From Ferruginibacter yonginensis (GTDB lineage Bacteria; Bacteroidota; Bacteroidia; Chitinophagales; Chitinophagaceae): 64,000 nt of DNA. The notes below the pieces were generated by a model, which was not told where the DNA came from, ran no database searches, and saw nothing but the letters and a program-made list of their open reading frames with translations. The stretch is taken from assembly GCF_042651465.1 (NCBI RefSeq), contig NZ_JBHSCZ010000001.1, forward strand, positions 186,001 to 250,000, written 5' to 3'. The position numbers and the translations under genes were made by a program. Positions 15,930 to 24,430 of the stretch are shown here, piece by piece (within the stretch, counting starts at the first letter, position 1; every line of letters starts with the position of its first letter).

Positions 15930-17285
15930 CTATTTTGATAAGCTTTGTATAATATCATGCCTTGTAACAATATGGTGTGAACCGCTTTCGTCTTTGCTTA
16001 AAACCGCACCATTTTCTTTTGTAATAAAACTGCTCAAACGCTCCACGGGCATGTCAAAAGCAACAGAAGGGTAGGGTTTTTCCATTACGGTTGCAATGGT
16101 ATCATTTTTAACATCAGGGTTGTTTAATATTTTATCGAACAAGCCTTGTGCAGAAATAGCGCCTACATTGGCTTCGCCGTCAAATACAGGAATATTTTCA
16201 ATATCGTATTTCTTCATCAAATTCACTGCATCTAAAACCGTGTGTGTGGGGGTTACAGTAATTAATTTTTGTGAACCCCTGCCACTTACCAAATCTTTAA
16301 ACGTTTTTACATCTAAAAAGCCCCTTTCCATCATCCATTGGTCGTTGTAAATTTTACCTACATAGCGGCTACCATGGTCATGAAAAATACAAACTACAAC
16401 ATCAGTTGGTTTTAATTCAGCTTTCAACTGCATCATACCTTGTAAACAGCTACCACAGCTGTATCCCACAAAAATACCTTCTTCTTTTGCAATACGACGG
16501 GCCATTACAGCACCATCTTTATCAGTTACTTTTTCAAACTTATCTATGTACTGCATATCATAGTTTTGCGGTACAAAATCTTCCCCAAAACCTTCACTAA
16601 TGTATGGATACACTTCATTTTGATCAAGCTCACCCGTTTCAAAATATTTTTTTAGTAACGAGCCATAGCTATCAATAGCCCACACTTTGATATTCGGATT
16701 TTTTTCTTTTAAATATTTACCCGTACCTACAATGGTACCGCCTGTACCAGTTGCAACCACCAAATGCGTTACTTTACCTTCAGTTTGCTCCCAAATTTCA
16801 GGGCCTGTTTGTTCGTAATGTGCTAACCTGTTGGCTAAATTATCGTATTGGTTTACATACCATGAGTTAGGTACTTCTGTTGCCAATCTTTTTGAAACAG
16901 AGTAGTAAGAACGTGGGTCTTCTGGCTCCACATTGGTAGGGCACACAATTACTTCGGCACCTACTGCCTTTAAAATATCAGCCTTTTCTTTTGATTGCTT
17001 ATCTGTTGTAGTAAAAATACATTTATACCCCTTAACACATGCGGCTAAAGCCAAGCCCATACCGGTGTTACCACTAGTGCCCTCAATGATGGTACCGCCT
17101 GGTTTTATTTTACCCTCTTGCTCTGCTACCTCTAGCATTTTCAATGCCATACGGTCTTTAATAGAGTTACCCGGATTAAAATATTCAACCTTTGCTAACA
17201 CAGTACAAGGCAAATCTTTGGTGACCTTGTTTAACTTAATTAACGGTGTTTGGCCAATTGTTTCGAGGATGTTATTCAACCACAT
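15930..17285 (-). CDS. Cystathionine beta-synthase (PLP enzyme with two CBS domains)
   Basis: The enzyme belongs to the beta family of PLP enzymes that make cystathionine or cysteine from serine derivatives. The PLP lysine is Lys43 in NSIKDRMA; the substrate loop EGTSGNTGMGLA and the phosphate-binding GTGTGGTIVGTGKYLK are intact. Residues from about 335 to the end form a CBS-domain pair (TVLDAVNLMKKYDIENIPVF, then TVMEKPYPSVAFDMP and the HHIVTRHDIIQSL ending), so this is the long, regulatory type rather than CysK. Its length of 451 residues is normal. It is monocistronic, with a terminator downstream and the sRNA-like array upstream. Whether it uses serine or O-acetylserine cannot be told from sequence alone. 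Confidence 0.93.
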   Translation of the reverse strand: MWLNNILETIGQTPLIKLNKVTKDLPCTVLAKVEYFNPGNSIKDRMALKMLEVAEQEGKIKPGGTIIEGTSGNTGMGLALAACVKGYKCIFTTTDKQSKEKADILKAVGAEVIVCPTNVEPEDPRSYYSVSKRLATEVPNSWYVNQYDNLANRLAHYEQTGPEIWEQTEGKVTHLVVATGTGGTIVGTGKYLKEKNPNIKVWAIDSYGSLLKKYFETGELDQNEVYPYISEGFGEDFVPQNYDMQYIDKFEKVTDKDGAVMARRIAKEEGIFVGYSCGSCLQGMMQLKAELKPTDVVVCIFHDHGSRYVGKIYNDQWMMERGFLDVKTFKDLVSGRGSQKLITVTPTHTVLDAVNLMKKYDIENIPVFDGEANVGAISAQGLFDKILNNPDVKNDTIATVMEKPYPSVAFDMPVERLSSFITKENGAVLSKDESGSHHIVTRHDIIQSLSK

Positions 17286-17427
17286 ATAATAAAATTTTAA
17301 GGCTGCAAATGTAGCTATTTTAGTTTGCTAAGTATTTTAAGGGTCGTTATTTGTTTGTAGAAATTTTACTACACTATAAAATGAACCTTTGCTACATATG
17401 GTATTGGTTAACTGTACTACATTAGCA

Positions 17428-17545
17428 TAGTATTAAAACGTATTATCCAATATTGATGAAAAGACTGATAGAAATTCATGTTCTCTAATCTATCGACTAC
17501 TACACAAGTTGTTTTAAAGCCTCTTTTTAGGGGCTTTATTTTTTG
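17428..17545 (+). ncRNA. Candidate small RNA unit A (diverged copy)
   Basis: The unit aligns with the three later ones through tccaatatt (17446) and the terminator (stem 17516-17523 with 17530-17537, then attttttg). It has its own internal hairpin (gatag and ctatc at about 17467-17493), where the other copies have atcag/ctgat, so pairing rather than sequence seems kept. Transcription is not shown. Confidence 0.35.
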
Positions 17546-17620
17546 TAGTAAATATTCTACTAAAAAGTAATACTATTCATTACATCGCTAACTTTTAGCA
17601 TATATTATTTTTACTTTGTA

Positions 17621-17732
17621 ATTGACAGACACACAAAATCCAATATTCGTGTAAAAGCTATCAGTAATGTTTTTCTGATTTTATTGACTACACACACTTT
17701 GTTCGAAGCCCCTTTTTAGGGGCTTCATTTTT
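17621..17732 (+). ncRNA. Candidate small RNA unit B
   Basis: The core is followed by a terminator (stem 17705-17712 with 17719-17726, loop ttttta, T-rich tail). A TTACTTTG box at 17611-17618 just before the unit resembles a shortened TAnnTTTG -7 element; no clear -33 box is seen. It is nearly identical to units C and D. Confidence 0.4.
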
Positions 17733-17841
17733 ACAACTAATTTTTAAGGGAAGATGGTGTTGATAGTAGAAAAAAAACTACTATAAAGTAACAACATTCA
17801 TTACAAATAAGCATAATATCATTTGCTACTTTTACTTCGTA

Positions 17842-17955
17842 ATTGACAGACACACAAAATCCAATATTCGTGTAAAAGCTATCAGTAATGTTTTTCTGAT
17901 TTTATTGACTACACACACACTTTGTTCGAAGCCCCTTTTTAGGGGCTTCATTTTT
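17842..17955 (+). ncRNA. Candidate small RNA unit C
   Basis: Nearly identical to unit B, with a two-base longer acacac run. The terminator stem is 17928-17935 with 17942-17949. The upstream box reads TTACTTCG (17832-17839), one base off the form in B and D. Confidence 0.4.
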
Positions 17956-18064
17956 ACAACCAATTTATAAGGGAAGATGGTGATGATAGTAGAAAAAAAA
18001 CTACTATAAAGTAACAACATTTATTACAAATAAGCATAATGTCATCTGCTACTTTTACTTTGTA

Positions 18065-18175
18065 ATTGACAGACACACAAAATCCAATATTCGTGTAAAA
18101 GCTATCAGTAATGTTTTTCTGATTTTATTGACTACACACACTTTGTTCGAAGCCCCTTTTTAGGGGCTTCATTAT
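18065..18175 (+). ncRNA. Candidate small RNA unit D
   Basis: The third near-identical unit has the terminator stem 18149-18156 with 18163-18170 and a TTACTTTG box at 18055-18062. The array ends abruptly at the stop codon of the protease gene, which is on the other strand; the hairpin may also serve that gene, but its T tail favours the plus strand. Confidence 0.4.
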
Positions 18176-19765
18176 TTATTGGTGGGCAATTTGTAAAGCT
18201 TTTATAATAAATTGATCGTCTTTATTTTGAACTTGAAAATAACCATCTAACCTAAATAACTGTCGGGCTATAGCGGCTTTCAACGATTTTTCTAAGAATA
18301 CTTTTTCAGTTGTACTAATGCTACTAATGGCAATACTATCAGTTTTTGCCAATGTTTCAAAATACTGCCAAGCATTTTCGTTCACGTTAAACCTACTTAC
18401 AAAATCGTTTGCTGTTTTATACTGAGCCAAGTTGGCTTTTTGTTGTTGATAATACGCATAGCCAAAATTACTTAAAGTGCCTTTTTGATATAAGCTGGCA
18501 AAAGTTGCTGATATTTTACTGGTATCAGCCGCTACAAAATAATCGGGGGTTATACCACCATTGCCATATAATTTTTTACCAGCTTTTGATTTGTACACTT
18601 TGGTAGTATCATTTTTAACTGAATCTGCAGATACCATTTCACCATCATTCATCCTATTAGTTATGGCGGCATAATATTGTTTACTACCATTATTATAAGG
18701 TCGTTGAATGCTTCTTCCTATGGGTGTATAATAACGAGCAATGGTTAAACGCAGTGCTGCATTGTTGTTTAAATTAAACTGCTCTTGTACCAAACCTTTG
18801 CCAAATGTGCGGCGGCCTACAATGGTAGCTCTATCCCAATCTTGCAAAGCGCCTAACAAAACTTCACTGGCACTTGCAGTACCTTCATCTGCTAATACAA
18901 TTAATTTGCCTTGTTCAAATTGGCCTTGGCGGCGGCACCTAAATTCTTTTTTTGGGGCATGCAAACCTTCTGTATAAGTAATGAGTTTATCGCCTTCTAT
19001 AAATTCATCTGCAATTTCAGTAGCTTCTTCTAAAACGCCGCCGCCATTACCTCTTAAATCAAGCACCAAGCTTTTCATACCTTTTTGTTTAAGGCTGAGT
19101 ATGCTGGTCATAAATTCACGATAGGTTTGTGTACTAAATTTATTGAGTCGTATAAAACCAGTTGTACTATCAAGCATATAGGCTACATCTAAAGAATAAA
19201 TAGGTACTAAACCTCTAGTAATGGTAATGTTTTGTAGGCTACCATTGCGTAAAATTGCTACTTTAATGTCAGTATCTTTAGCACCTCTAAAAATACTCCG
19301 TACATTTTCTTGCTTTACTTTTTTGCCAGATACAGTACTGTCGCCAGCTTTTATAATTTTATCGCCAATTAAAATACCTGCTTTTGCTGATGGACCATCT
19401 TTTAAAACATTGGTTACATTGAGCGTATCATTTAAAAAACTATACTCAATACCAACACCATAAAAACTGCCTTTAATTTCTTCATTGGTTTGGGCAACAT
19501 CAGCAGCTGGTATATAAACAGAGTGGGGGTCAAGTTTGCTGAGTATGGCTTGTATGGCTGTATCAGTAATGGTTTTGTTATCAATAGCATCTACATAGCG
19601 GCTGTTAATTAAATCAACCACTTCTTGTATAGTGTTTGGTTTTGCATTGTAAAAAAAACTTTTGCCAGGCATGGCATCTCTCATTTTATAACCCATAAAC
19701 ATACCCACAATCATTACAACACTCAACAGTAAGGGTAACCAAATTTGAAATTTTTTATTACTCAT
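18176..19765 (-). CDS. S41 family C-terminal processing peptidase (CtpA/Prc-like)
   Basis: This is an envelope serine protease that trims or degrades exported proteins from their C-termini. Residues about 7-27 form an N-terminal membrane anchor or signal sequence (LPLLLSVVMIVGMFMGY). A PDZ domain follows (GVGIEYSFLNDTLNVTNVL, GPSAKAGILIGDKIIKAGD). The S41 catalytic core has LDLRGNGGGVLEEATEIAD, the nucleophile region GTASASEVLLGAL (about residue 295) and the general-base lysine in FGKGLVQEQF (about 322). The 529-residue length is typical of Bacteroidota CtpA proteins with a C-terminal helical extension. It stands alone on the minus strand, with 239 bases to the divergent BadF-type gene. Confidence 0.94.
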   Translation of the reverse strand: MSNKKFQIWLPLLLSVVMIVGMFMGYKMRDAMPGKSFFYNAKPNTIQEVVDLINSRYVDAIDNKTITDTAIQAILSKLDPHSVYIPAADVAQTNEEIKGSFYGVGIEYSFLNDTLNVTNVLKDGPSAKAGILIGDKIIKAGDSTVSGKKVKQENVRSIFRGAKDTDIKVAILRNGSLQNITITRGLVPIYSLDVAYMLDSTTGFIRLNKFSTQTYREFMTSILSLKQKGMKSLVLDLRGNGGGVLEEATEIADEFIEGDKLITYTEGLHAPKKEFRCRRQGQFEQGKLIVLADEGTASASEVLLGALQDWDRATIVGRRTFGKGLVQEQFNLNNNAALRLTIARYYTPIGRSIQRPYNNGSKQYYAAITNRMNDGEMVSADSVKNDTTKVYKSKAGKKLYGNGGITPDYFVAADTSKISATFASLYQKGTLSNFGYAYYQQQKANLAQYKTANDFVSRFNVNENAWQYFETLAKTDSIAISSISTTEKVFLEKSLKAAIARQLFRLDGYFQVQNKDDQFIIKALQIAHQ

Positions 19766-20004
19766 TATAAATATTTAAAAACGCATAAAAAAAGGTAAGT
19801 AAAAGTTGTTATTGCAGGTTAATGATTGGCTGCCATACGCATAAAACTCAACAAATGGTGCGCTTTGGTGGTGCCATAAACCTCCCAAAAAGCAATATTG
19901 TAGCCTCCATCACATAAAGCAATATTAAATTTTGTGCGAAGATAATTTTTTCGCCTAATTTTTAATGTGAATGTTTTACCTTGTTATACCAAACCAATTA
20001 TTTT

Positions 20005-20847
20005 ATGCATACAGTGCTCATTGCTGATAGCGGCTCTACAAAAACCCAATGGTGTTTATTAAACGGTACTAAAAAGAAAAAATTTAGTACGCAAGGTATT
20101 AGTCCTTATTTTTTAAATGATGAAGGTTTAGCGAAAATACTTTTATCAGAATTGTTACCTAAAATAGGCGATGTTACCATCGATGAAATTCATTATTACG
20201 GTACAGGTTGTAGCAACAAAGCTAATATCGACTTAATAAAATATGGTTTAAAGAAGTTTTATAAAAAAGCAAAAATTACAGTAGATCATGATTTGTTAGG
20301 AGCTGCCAAAGCGCTTTGTGGCGATGAAAAAGGTATTGCTTGTATTTTAGGAACGGGTTCTAACTCATGCTTATACAACGGAAAAAAAGTAGTAAAAAAT
20401 AGTCCGGGTTTGGGCTTTATTTTAGGTGATGAAGGTAGTGGCACTTATTTAGGCAAAAAGGTAATACAACATTACTTGTACGGTACTTTTGATGCTGAGT
20501 TGATGGATAAGTTTGAAGAAAAATACCCACAAACAACCAATGAAATTTTAGATAGTGTATATAAAAACCCCTTGCCAAATCGTTACCTAGCCAGCTTCGT
20601 TCCTTTTTTAATTGAAAATAGGGGGCATTATATGGTGGAAAATATTATTGAAGATAGCATCAACGATTTCTTTTTTAACCACATTTATAAATACCGTGAA
20701 AGTTGGAGTATGCCCATCAATTTTGTGGGTAGTGTAGCTTATGGTTTTAAAGATGTACTTGCCCAAATGTGCCATGAGTTTGAACTAAAATTGGGTAAAG
20801 TGTTAAAAGACCCAATGGATGGTTTAATAAAGTACCACAGCAAATAA
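20005..20847 (+). CDS. BadF/BadG/BcrA/BcrD-type ATPase, N-acetylglucosamine-kinase-like
   Basis: The protein is an actin-fold (ASKHA) phosphotransferase. The phosphate-1 loop IADSGSTKTQWCL, the phosphate-2 loop ILGTGSNSCLY and the GFILGDEGSGTYLGKK segment are all present. Bacteroidota relatives are annotated as N-acetylglucosamine kinases that recycle amino sugars, and that is the likeliest job, though the substrate is not proved by sequence. I chose the ATG at 20005 (MHTVLIADSG) since family members begin with the first beta strand; a TTG at 19981 would add eight unlikely residues. It appears to be monocistronic; the next gene on the same strand starts about 95 bases downstream. Confidence 0.85.
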   Translation: MHTVLIADSGSTKTQWCLLNGTKKKKFSTQGISPYFLNDEGLAKILLSELLPKIGDVTIDEIHYYGTGCSNKANIDLIKYGLKKFYKKAKITVDHDLLGAAKALCGDEKGIACILGTGSNSCLYNGKKVVKNSPGLGFILGDEGSGTYLGKKVIQHYLYGTFDAELMDKFEEKYPQTTNEILDSVYKNPLPNRYLASFVPFLIENRGHYMVENIIEDSINDFFFNHIYKYRESWSMPINFVGSVAYGFKDVLAQMCHEFELKLGKVLKDPMDGLIKYHSK

Positions 20848-20941
20848 TTCCGTTTAAATAATTGGTTTGTTTTTTATGATGAATATTGATTAAATTAGTG
20901 TTCAAAATAAAAGTTTTTTTATTCACCTCTAAATAACACTT

Positions 20942-22198
20942 ATGAAAAGTAAAATTTTACTCACTACAAGTTTAATGGCAGCAAGTTTTTTGGCAAATGC
21001 ACAGTCTGCCAACAAAGGTTTTGCTATTACAGGCGATGGTAACAAAGATTTTTTGTGGATGAATATTCGTGAAGTTAATTTGGCAACAGGCCAAGTAACC
21101 AACAATATTTTTGAAAGAAGTAAAACCAATTATACTTTCACGAATGTTACCAATAAAACCACTACTAACCAAACGGCTGTAAATAACGACAACCCATACA
21201 CCAATACATTATACCCAACATCATCTTTTGTTGCAGCAGCAGCTTATGATAAAAGAACAGAAAAGTTGTTTTTTATACCAATGCGTATGGGCGAATTACG
21301 TTGGATGGATGTAAACGTTAAAAACAATACGCCAGCATTTTACACCGTTGCCTTGCCTAACTACATGGCAAGTGCTGCTACTGATGAAGCCAATAACGTT
21401 ACCCGTATGGCTATTGGTGCAGATGATAATGGTTATGCTATTACCAACGATGGTAACCATTTGTACAAATTCAGCACTGGTAAAAATCCGGTGGTAACTG
21501 ATTTAGGTAGTTTAATTGATGACGAAGCCAACAAAGGCATTTCTATTCACAATAAATGCAGCAGCTGGGGTGGCGATATGATAGCGGATGCTTTTGGTAA
21601 GTTATACATTATTGCAGCAACCCGTAATGTTTTTGTGGTAGATGTAAAAACCAAAATTGCTACATTTAAAGGAACTATTGCTGGTTTACCTGCAAACTAC
21701 ACCACTAATGGTGCTGCTGTTGATGCATCAGGTGCGGTAGTATTAAGTAGTGCTACTGCTTTTGAAGGTTATTATAAAATGAACATAAATGATTTAGTAG
21801 CTACAAAAATTGAAGGTTCAGATGTAAAATACAATGCTGCAGATTTAGCAAGTGGCAATTTATTATTGCAAAAAGAAGCAGATCAAGCAAGGGCTGCTAG
21901 CATAGGTAAATTACAACCAATTGCAGGTACAAGCGGTGCTATTAATAGTGTATACCCTAACCCAGTAATGAGCAACACATTTAATGTATTGTTAGATGGT
22001 TCACAAAATGGTGTGTATACAGTAGTGGTTACTGACCTTGCAGGTAGAGCGTTGCAATCATCTAAAATAAATATTACGAAAGGGCAGCAATCGCAACCTA
22101 TTAATTTGGTAAGTCGCCCTGCAAAAGGTACTTATTTAGTAAAAGTAGTGGATGCTAAAAACAGTGTAATTATTTCAGACAAAGTAGTGATACTTTAA
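20942..22198 (+). CDS. Secreted protein with T9SS type A sorting domain
   Basis: The 418-residue protein begins with a Sec signal peptide (MKSKILLTTSLMAASFLANA, cleavage near AQS). The middle region (about residues 25-330) consists of repeated beta-strand pieces with Gly-Asn-Asp turns, like beta-propeller or WD-type surface proteins. From about residue 340 the C-terminus is a type IX secretion sorting domain (SVYPNPVMSNTFNV, GVYTVVVTDLAGR, KGTYLVKVVDAKNSV). It is therefore exported across the outer membrane and anchored to the surface or released. The function of the propeller-like part is not recognised. A strong terminator follows, so it is a single-gene unit. Confidence 0.88.
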   Translation: MKSKILLTTSLMAASFLANAQSANKGFAITGDGNKDFLWMNIREVNLATGQVTNNIFERSKTNYTFTNVTNKTTTNQTAVNNDNPYTNTLYPTSSFVAAAAYDKRTEKLFFIPMRMGELRWMDVNVKNNTPAFYTVALPNYMASAATDEANNVTRMAIGADDNGYAITNDGNHLYKFSTGKNPVVTDLGSLIDDEANKGISIHNKCSSWGGDMIADAFGKLYIIAATRNVFVVDVKTKIATFKGTIAGLPANYTTNGAAVDASGAVVLSSATAFEGYYKMNINDLVATKIEGSDVKYNAADLASGNLLLQKEADQARAASIGKLQPIAGTSGAINSVYPNPVMSNTFNVLLDGSQNGVYTVVVTDLAGRALQSSKINITKGQQSQPINLVSRPAKGTYLVKVVDAKNSVIISDKVVIL

Positions 22199-22219
22199 AT
22201 TATAGGGTTACTAAGTATG

Positions 22220-22247
22220 GGGCTGCCTTTGGCAGCCCTTTTGTTTT
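22220..22247 (+). terminator. Intrinsic terminator after the T9SS protein gene
   Basis: An 8-bp GC-rich stem (gggctgcc at 22220-22227 with ggcagccc at 22231-22238) and a three-base loop are followed by ttttgttttt. This is a textbook form, 22 bases past the stop. Confidence 0.93.
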
Positions 22248-22331
22248 TAATAATTTTCTTAATTAGCAATTCGGTACAACCATTATCAGTTTTTTTAAAA
22301 GGATATTTGCATGAATTACTTTTAAAATTTT

Positions 22332-22895
22332 ATGCAACATATAGAACCATACTTTAATTGGCGTCATTTATACGCAGCTGAAGAAGATAGCTTGTCGCCT
22401 TTTTACGAACGTACTTACAACGAATTTCAATACACTCAAAAAATATACAATTACTACATTCACCCTCAATGGGATGAAATGGGGTCGAGCACCTTATACA
22501 TGAAAGCCCTTTTTGTTGATTACGATCAACATTATGCTATTATAGAATTAATAGGCGAATGGAACGATGCTATTGAAAATGATATCATGACGTTCAGGAG
22601 AAACATTACCGACATTATGTACAAAACGGGTATTTATAAATTTATTTTAATTGGCGAAAACGTTCTCAATTTTCATAGCAGCGACGATAGTTATTACGAA
22701 GAGTGGCATGAGCAAATTGCCGATGAATATGGATGGATCACTGTTTTAAATTTCCCCGAACAAAGTAAACACGATTTTAAAAAAGCCCGTATAACCAACT
22801 ACGTTGAAATGCTCGATTTGCCACAATGGCGAACTATGAAACCCGAAGGTATTTTTGCATTGATTGATAAAGAAATGAGCCGTAGGTTATATTAA
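22332..22895 (+). CDS. Conserved hypothetical cytoplasmic protein
   Basis: The protein of 187 residues has no signal peptide or membrane segment and is rich in Tyr, Trp, His and acidic residues (for example WRHLYAAEEDSLSPFYER and SSDDSYYEEWHEQIADEYGW). It starts with ATG at 22332 after an AT-rich stretch and ends six bases before the convergent flavin reductase gene. I believe this is one of the small conserved proteins of unknown function found in Bacteroidota, but I cannot name a family. Codon use resembles the neighbours, so it is a normal resident gene. Confidence 0.7.
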   Translation: MQHIEPYFNWRHLYAAEEDSLSPFYERTYNEFQYTQKIYNYYIHPQWDEMGSSTLYMKALFVDYDQHYAIIELIGEWNDAIENDIMTFRRNITDIMYKTGIYKFILIGENVLNFHSSDDSYYEEWHEQIADEYGWITVLNFPEQSKHDFKKARITNYVEMLDLPQWRTMKPEGIFALIDKEMSRRLY

Positions 22896-22900
22896 TGTAT

Positions 22901-23539
22901 TTATTCATCAATTTTTATAACTGGCTCAAACGGTTTTGCATAATGGTAACGAGCAATATGGGTGGTATCGTAATAACCATCTAACCCTAACGATGTTATA
23001 CTCCCGGCTTTTTCAATGGCAATAAAACCATCCTTACTAATAAAATCCTTATCTATAAATACATGGTTAATAGCGCCAATAACTAAAAAAGTTTGATTGT
23101 GCTTTATAGGTACAATTTCAACAAGTTCCAGCGCATATTGTATGAGGCTTTCTTTAACAAACGGTGCTTTTACCCCTTCTTTAAAAATAGGGGTGAGGCC
23201 AACTGCATCAAACTCACTTTCACCATCTGCATATTTAGCACTAGTACCATGTGCTTGCGCCACAATGTTTCGGTGAATATGGTTAATGGTATAGCTTTTT
23301 GTAGCTTCAATATTGTTGACGGTATGTGGTGCAGCAGCAATGGGCCTGTTAATAAAACCGATAAGGGCAGGGTCGGCTCCCAAGTGTACAATGTTACTAA
23401 ACAACCCCAAATTGGTAATACCTTCGGTGTTGATAGTGCCTATCAAACTAACCGATTTAAAACCAGATAAACTATTGATAAAATTGCCACGGTAAAATCG
23501 ATCCCAGCTTTTAATTTCATTGATATCAATGTGTTGCAT
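22901..23539 (-). CDS. Flavin reductase-like FMN-binding split-barrel protein
   Basis: The 212-residue protein has the flavin-reductase-like split barrel: SVSLIGTINTEGITNLGLFSNIVHLGADPALIGFINRP (read in two parts) is the typical FMN-binding N-terminal half, followed by the HTVNNIEATKSYTINHI segment and LVEIVPIKHNQTFLVIGAI. Such proteins reduce or bind FMN using NAD(P)H, or act as flavoprotein oxidoreductases; the physiological partner is unknown. It converges with the gene at 22332 with a six-base gap and no clear terminator. Divergent to it, 130 bases away, is the sdh operon, which also depends on flavin, though that is only suggestive. Confidence 0.85.
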   Translation of the reverse strand: MQHIDINEIKSWDRFYRGNFINSLSGFKSVSLIGTINTEGITNLGLFSNIVHLGADPALIGFINRPIAAAPHTVNNIEATKSYTINHIHRNIVAQAHGTSAKYADGESEFDAVGLTPIFKEGVKAPFVKESLIQYALELVEIVPIKHNQTFLVIGAINHVFIDKDFISKDGFIAIEKAGSITSLGLDGYYDTTHIARYHYAKPFEPVIKIDE

Positions 23540-23627
23540 ACTTGCGATATTAGATAATTTATATCGAATCCAAAATAAAATTTGCGCAAATTTTTAAATA
23601 AAAATAAAATATTGCCGTTTCGTGACG

Positions 23628-23635
23628 TATTTTTG
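23628..23635 (+). promoter_or_regulatory. Candidate -7 promoter box of the sdhCAB operon
   Basis: TATTTTTG fits the Bacteroidota TAnnTTTG -7 consensus and lies 34 bases upstream of the sdhC ATG. A TTG at 23612-23614 is closer than the usual spacing for a -33 box, so only the -7 element is clear. Confidence 0.5.
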
Positions 23636-23669
23636 TAAGAGTAATTTTTTCTCAACAACTATTTGTTTT

Positions 23670-24389
23670 ATGACTTGGAAAAATCTTTTTACATCTTCGA
23701 TCGGTAAAAAATTCACAATGGGTGCTACCGGCTTATTTCTTATTACTTTCTTAATTGTGCACAGTGGTATAAATGCCATGATATTTTTTAACGATGGTGG
23801 CGAAACATTCAACCATTGGGGTCATTTTATGGGATCTAATTTAATTATTCGTACACTCGAAATAGGGTTAATGGCTTTCTTATTAATTCACATAGTGCAA
23901 GGTTTGTTGTTATGGAAACAAAACAGGGCAGCAAGGCCTGTACGTTATGCAGTAACAAGGCCAGATGGTAAAAGTAAATGGTACAGCAAAAGCATGGGCT
24001 TGTTGGGTACCTTAATTTTAATTTTCTTGATTATGCACTTTTATCATTTTTGGGTGCCTTCTCGTTTTGGTGGTATGGCTGGTATTCAAGCATTAGGAGA
24101 AACCAATTTGCCAGAGTACAACCAAACGAACGTTCACAACCTTTATCAAGAAATGTTAAATGTATTTACAGGTGAATATTCAGTTATTGTTGTAGCAGTA
24201 TATTTATTAGGTTGTTTTTCTTTGTGTTGGCACTTGTTACATGGTTTTCAAAGCGCCTTCCAAACATTTGGCGTAAGCCACAAACGTTATACACCCATCA
24301 TCAAATCAATTGGTGCAGTGTATTCAATTGGTATTTCATTATTATTTGCAAGCATGCCTGTTGCAATGCATTTAGGCTGGGTAAACTAA
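23670..24389 (+). CDS. sdhC: Succinate dehydrogenase cytochrome b subunit
   Basis: This is the membrane anchor of complex II, binding haem b and passing electrons between SdhB and quinone. The protein of 239 residues has about five transmembrane segments (MGATGLFLITFLIVH, LIIRTLEIGLMAFLLIHIVQGLLLW, LGTLILIFLIMHFYHFW, YSVIVVAVYLLGCFSLCWHLLHGF, IGISLLFASMPVAMHL). Several His residues near helix ends suit haem ligation, as in single-subunit anchors of the fumarate reductase/B-type family. The ATG at 23670 (MTWKNLF) was preferred to an in-frame ATG at 23622, which overlaps the promoter. sdhA follows 41 bases later. Confidence 0.93.
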   Translation: MTWKNLFTSSIGKKFTMGATGLFLITFLIVHSGINAMIFFNDGGETFNHWGHFMGSNLIIRTLEIGLMAFLLIHIVQGLLLWKQNRAARPVRYAVTRPDGKSKWYSKSMGLLGTLILIFLIMHFYHFWVPSRFGGMAGIQALGETNLPEYNQTNVHNLYQEMLNVFTGEYSVIVVAVYLLGCFSLCWHLLHGFQSAFQTFGVSHKRYTPIIKSIGAVYSIGISLLFASMPVAMHLGWVN

Positions 24390-24430
24390 ATTAAATTCTA
24401 TTTATTATAAACTCAAACCAACAAACCGTT

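Larger units (their letters stand above)
17346..18175 (+). repeat. Array of four related units of about 190-220 bp, each ending in a terminator hairpin
   Basis: Three units are nearly identical, with the motif ttgacagacacacaaaatcc starting at 17622, 17843 and 18066 (periods of 221 and 223 bases). A fourth, diverged unit lies before them (core from about 17428). Each has a core of about 85 bases, a hairpin gaagcccc-ttttta-ggggcttc followed by a T-rich tail on the plus strand, and then a leader with a tagtag/ctacta hairpin. The diverged copy keeps the terminator with a paired change (aaagcctc with ggggcttt, one T-G pair). No open reading frame is conserved. Everything lies between the CBS start and the S41 protease stop, both on the minus strand, so it is an independent plus-strand array. 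Confidence 0.9.

Noticed and set aside
17832..18020. 62-codon minus-strand gene within the 220-bp array
   Set aside because: It includes the terminator hairpin and is not conserved in the other array units.
17346..18175. CRISPR or tandem coding repeat
   Set aside because: Units of about 220 bp are too long for CRISPR, and neither strand keeps an open frame across units.
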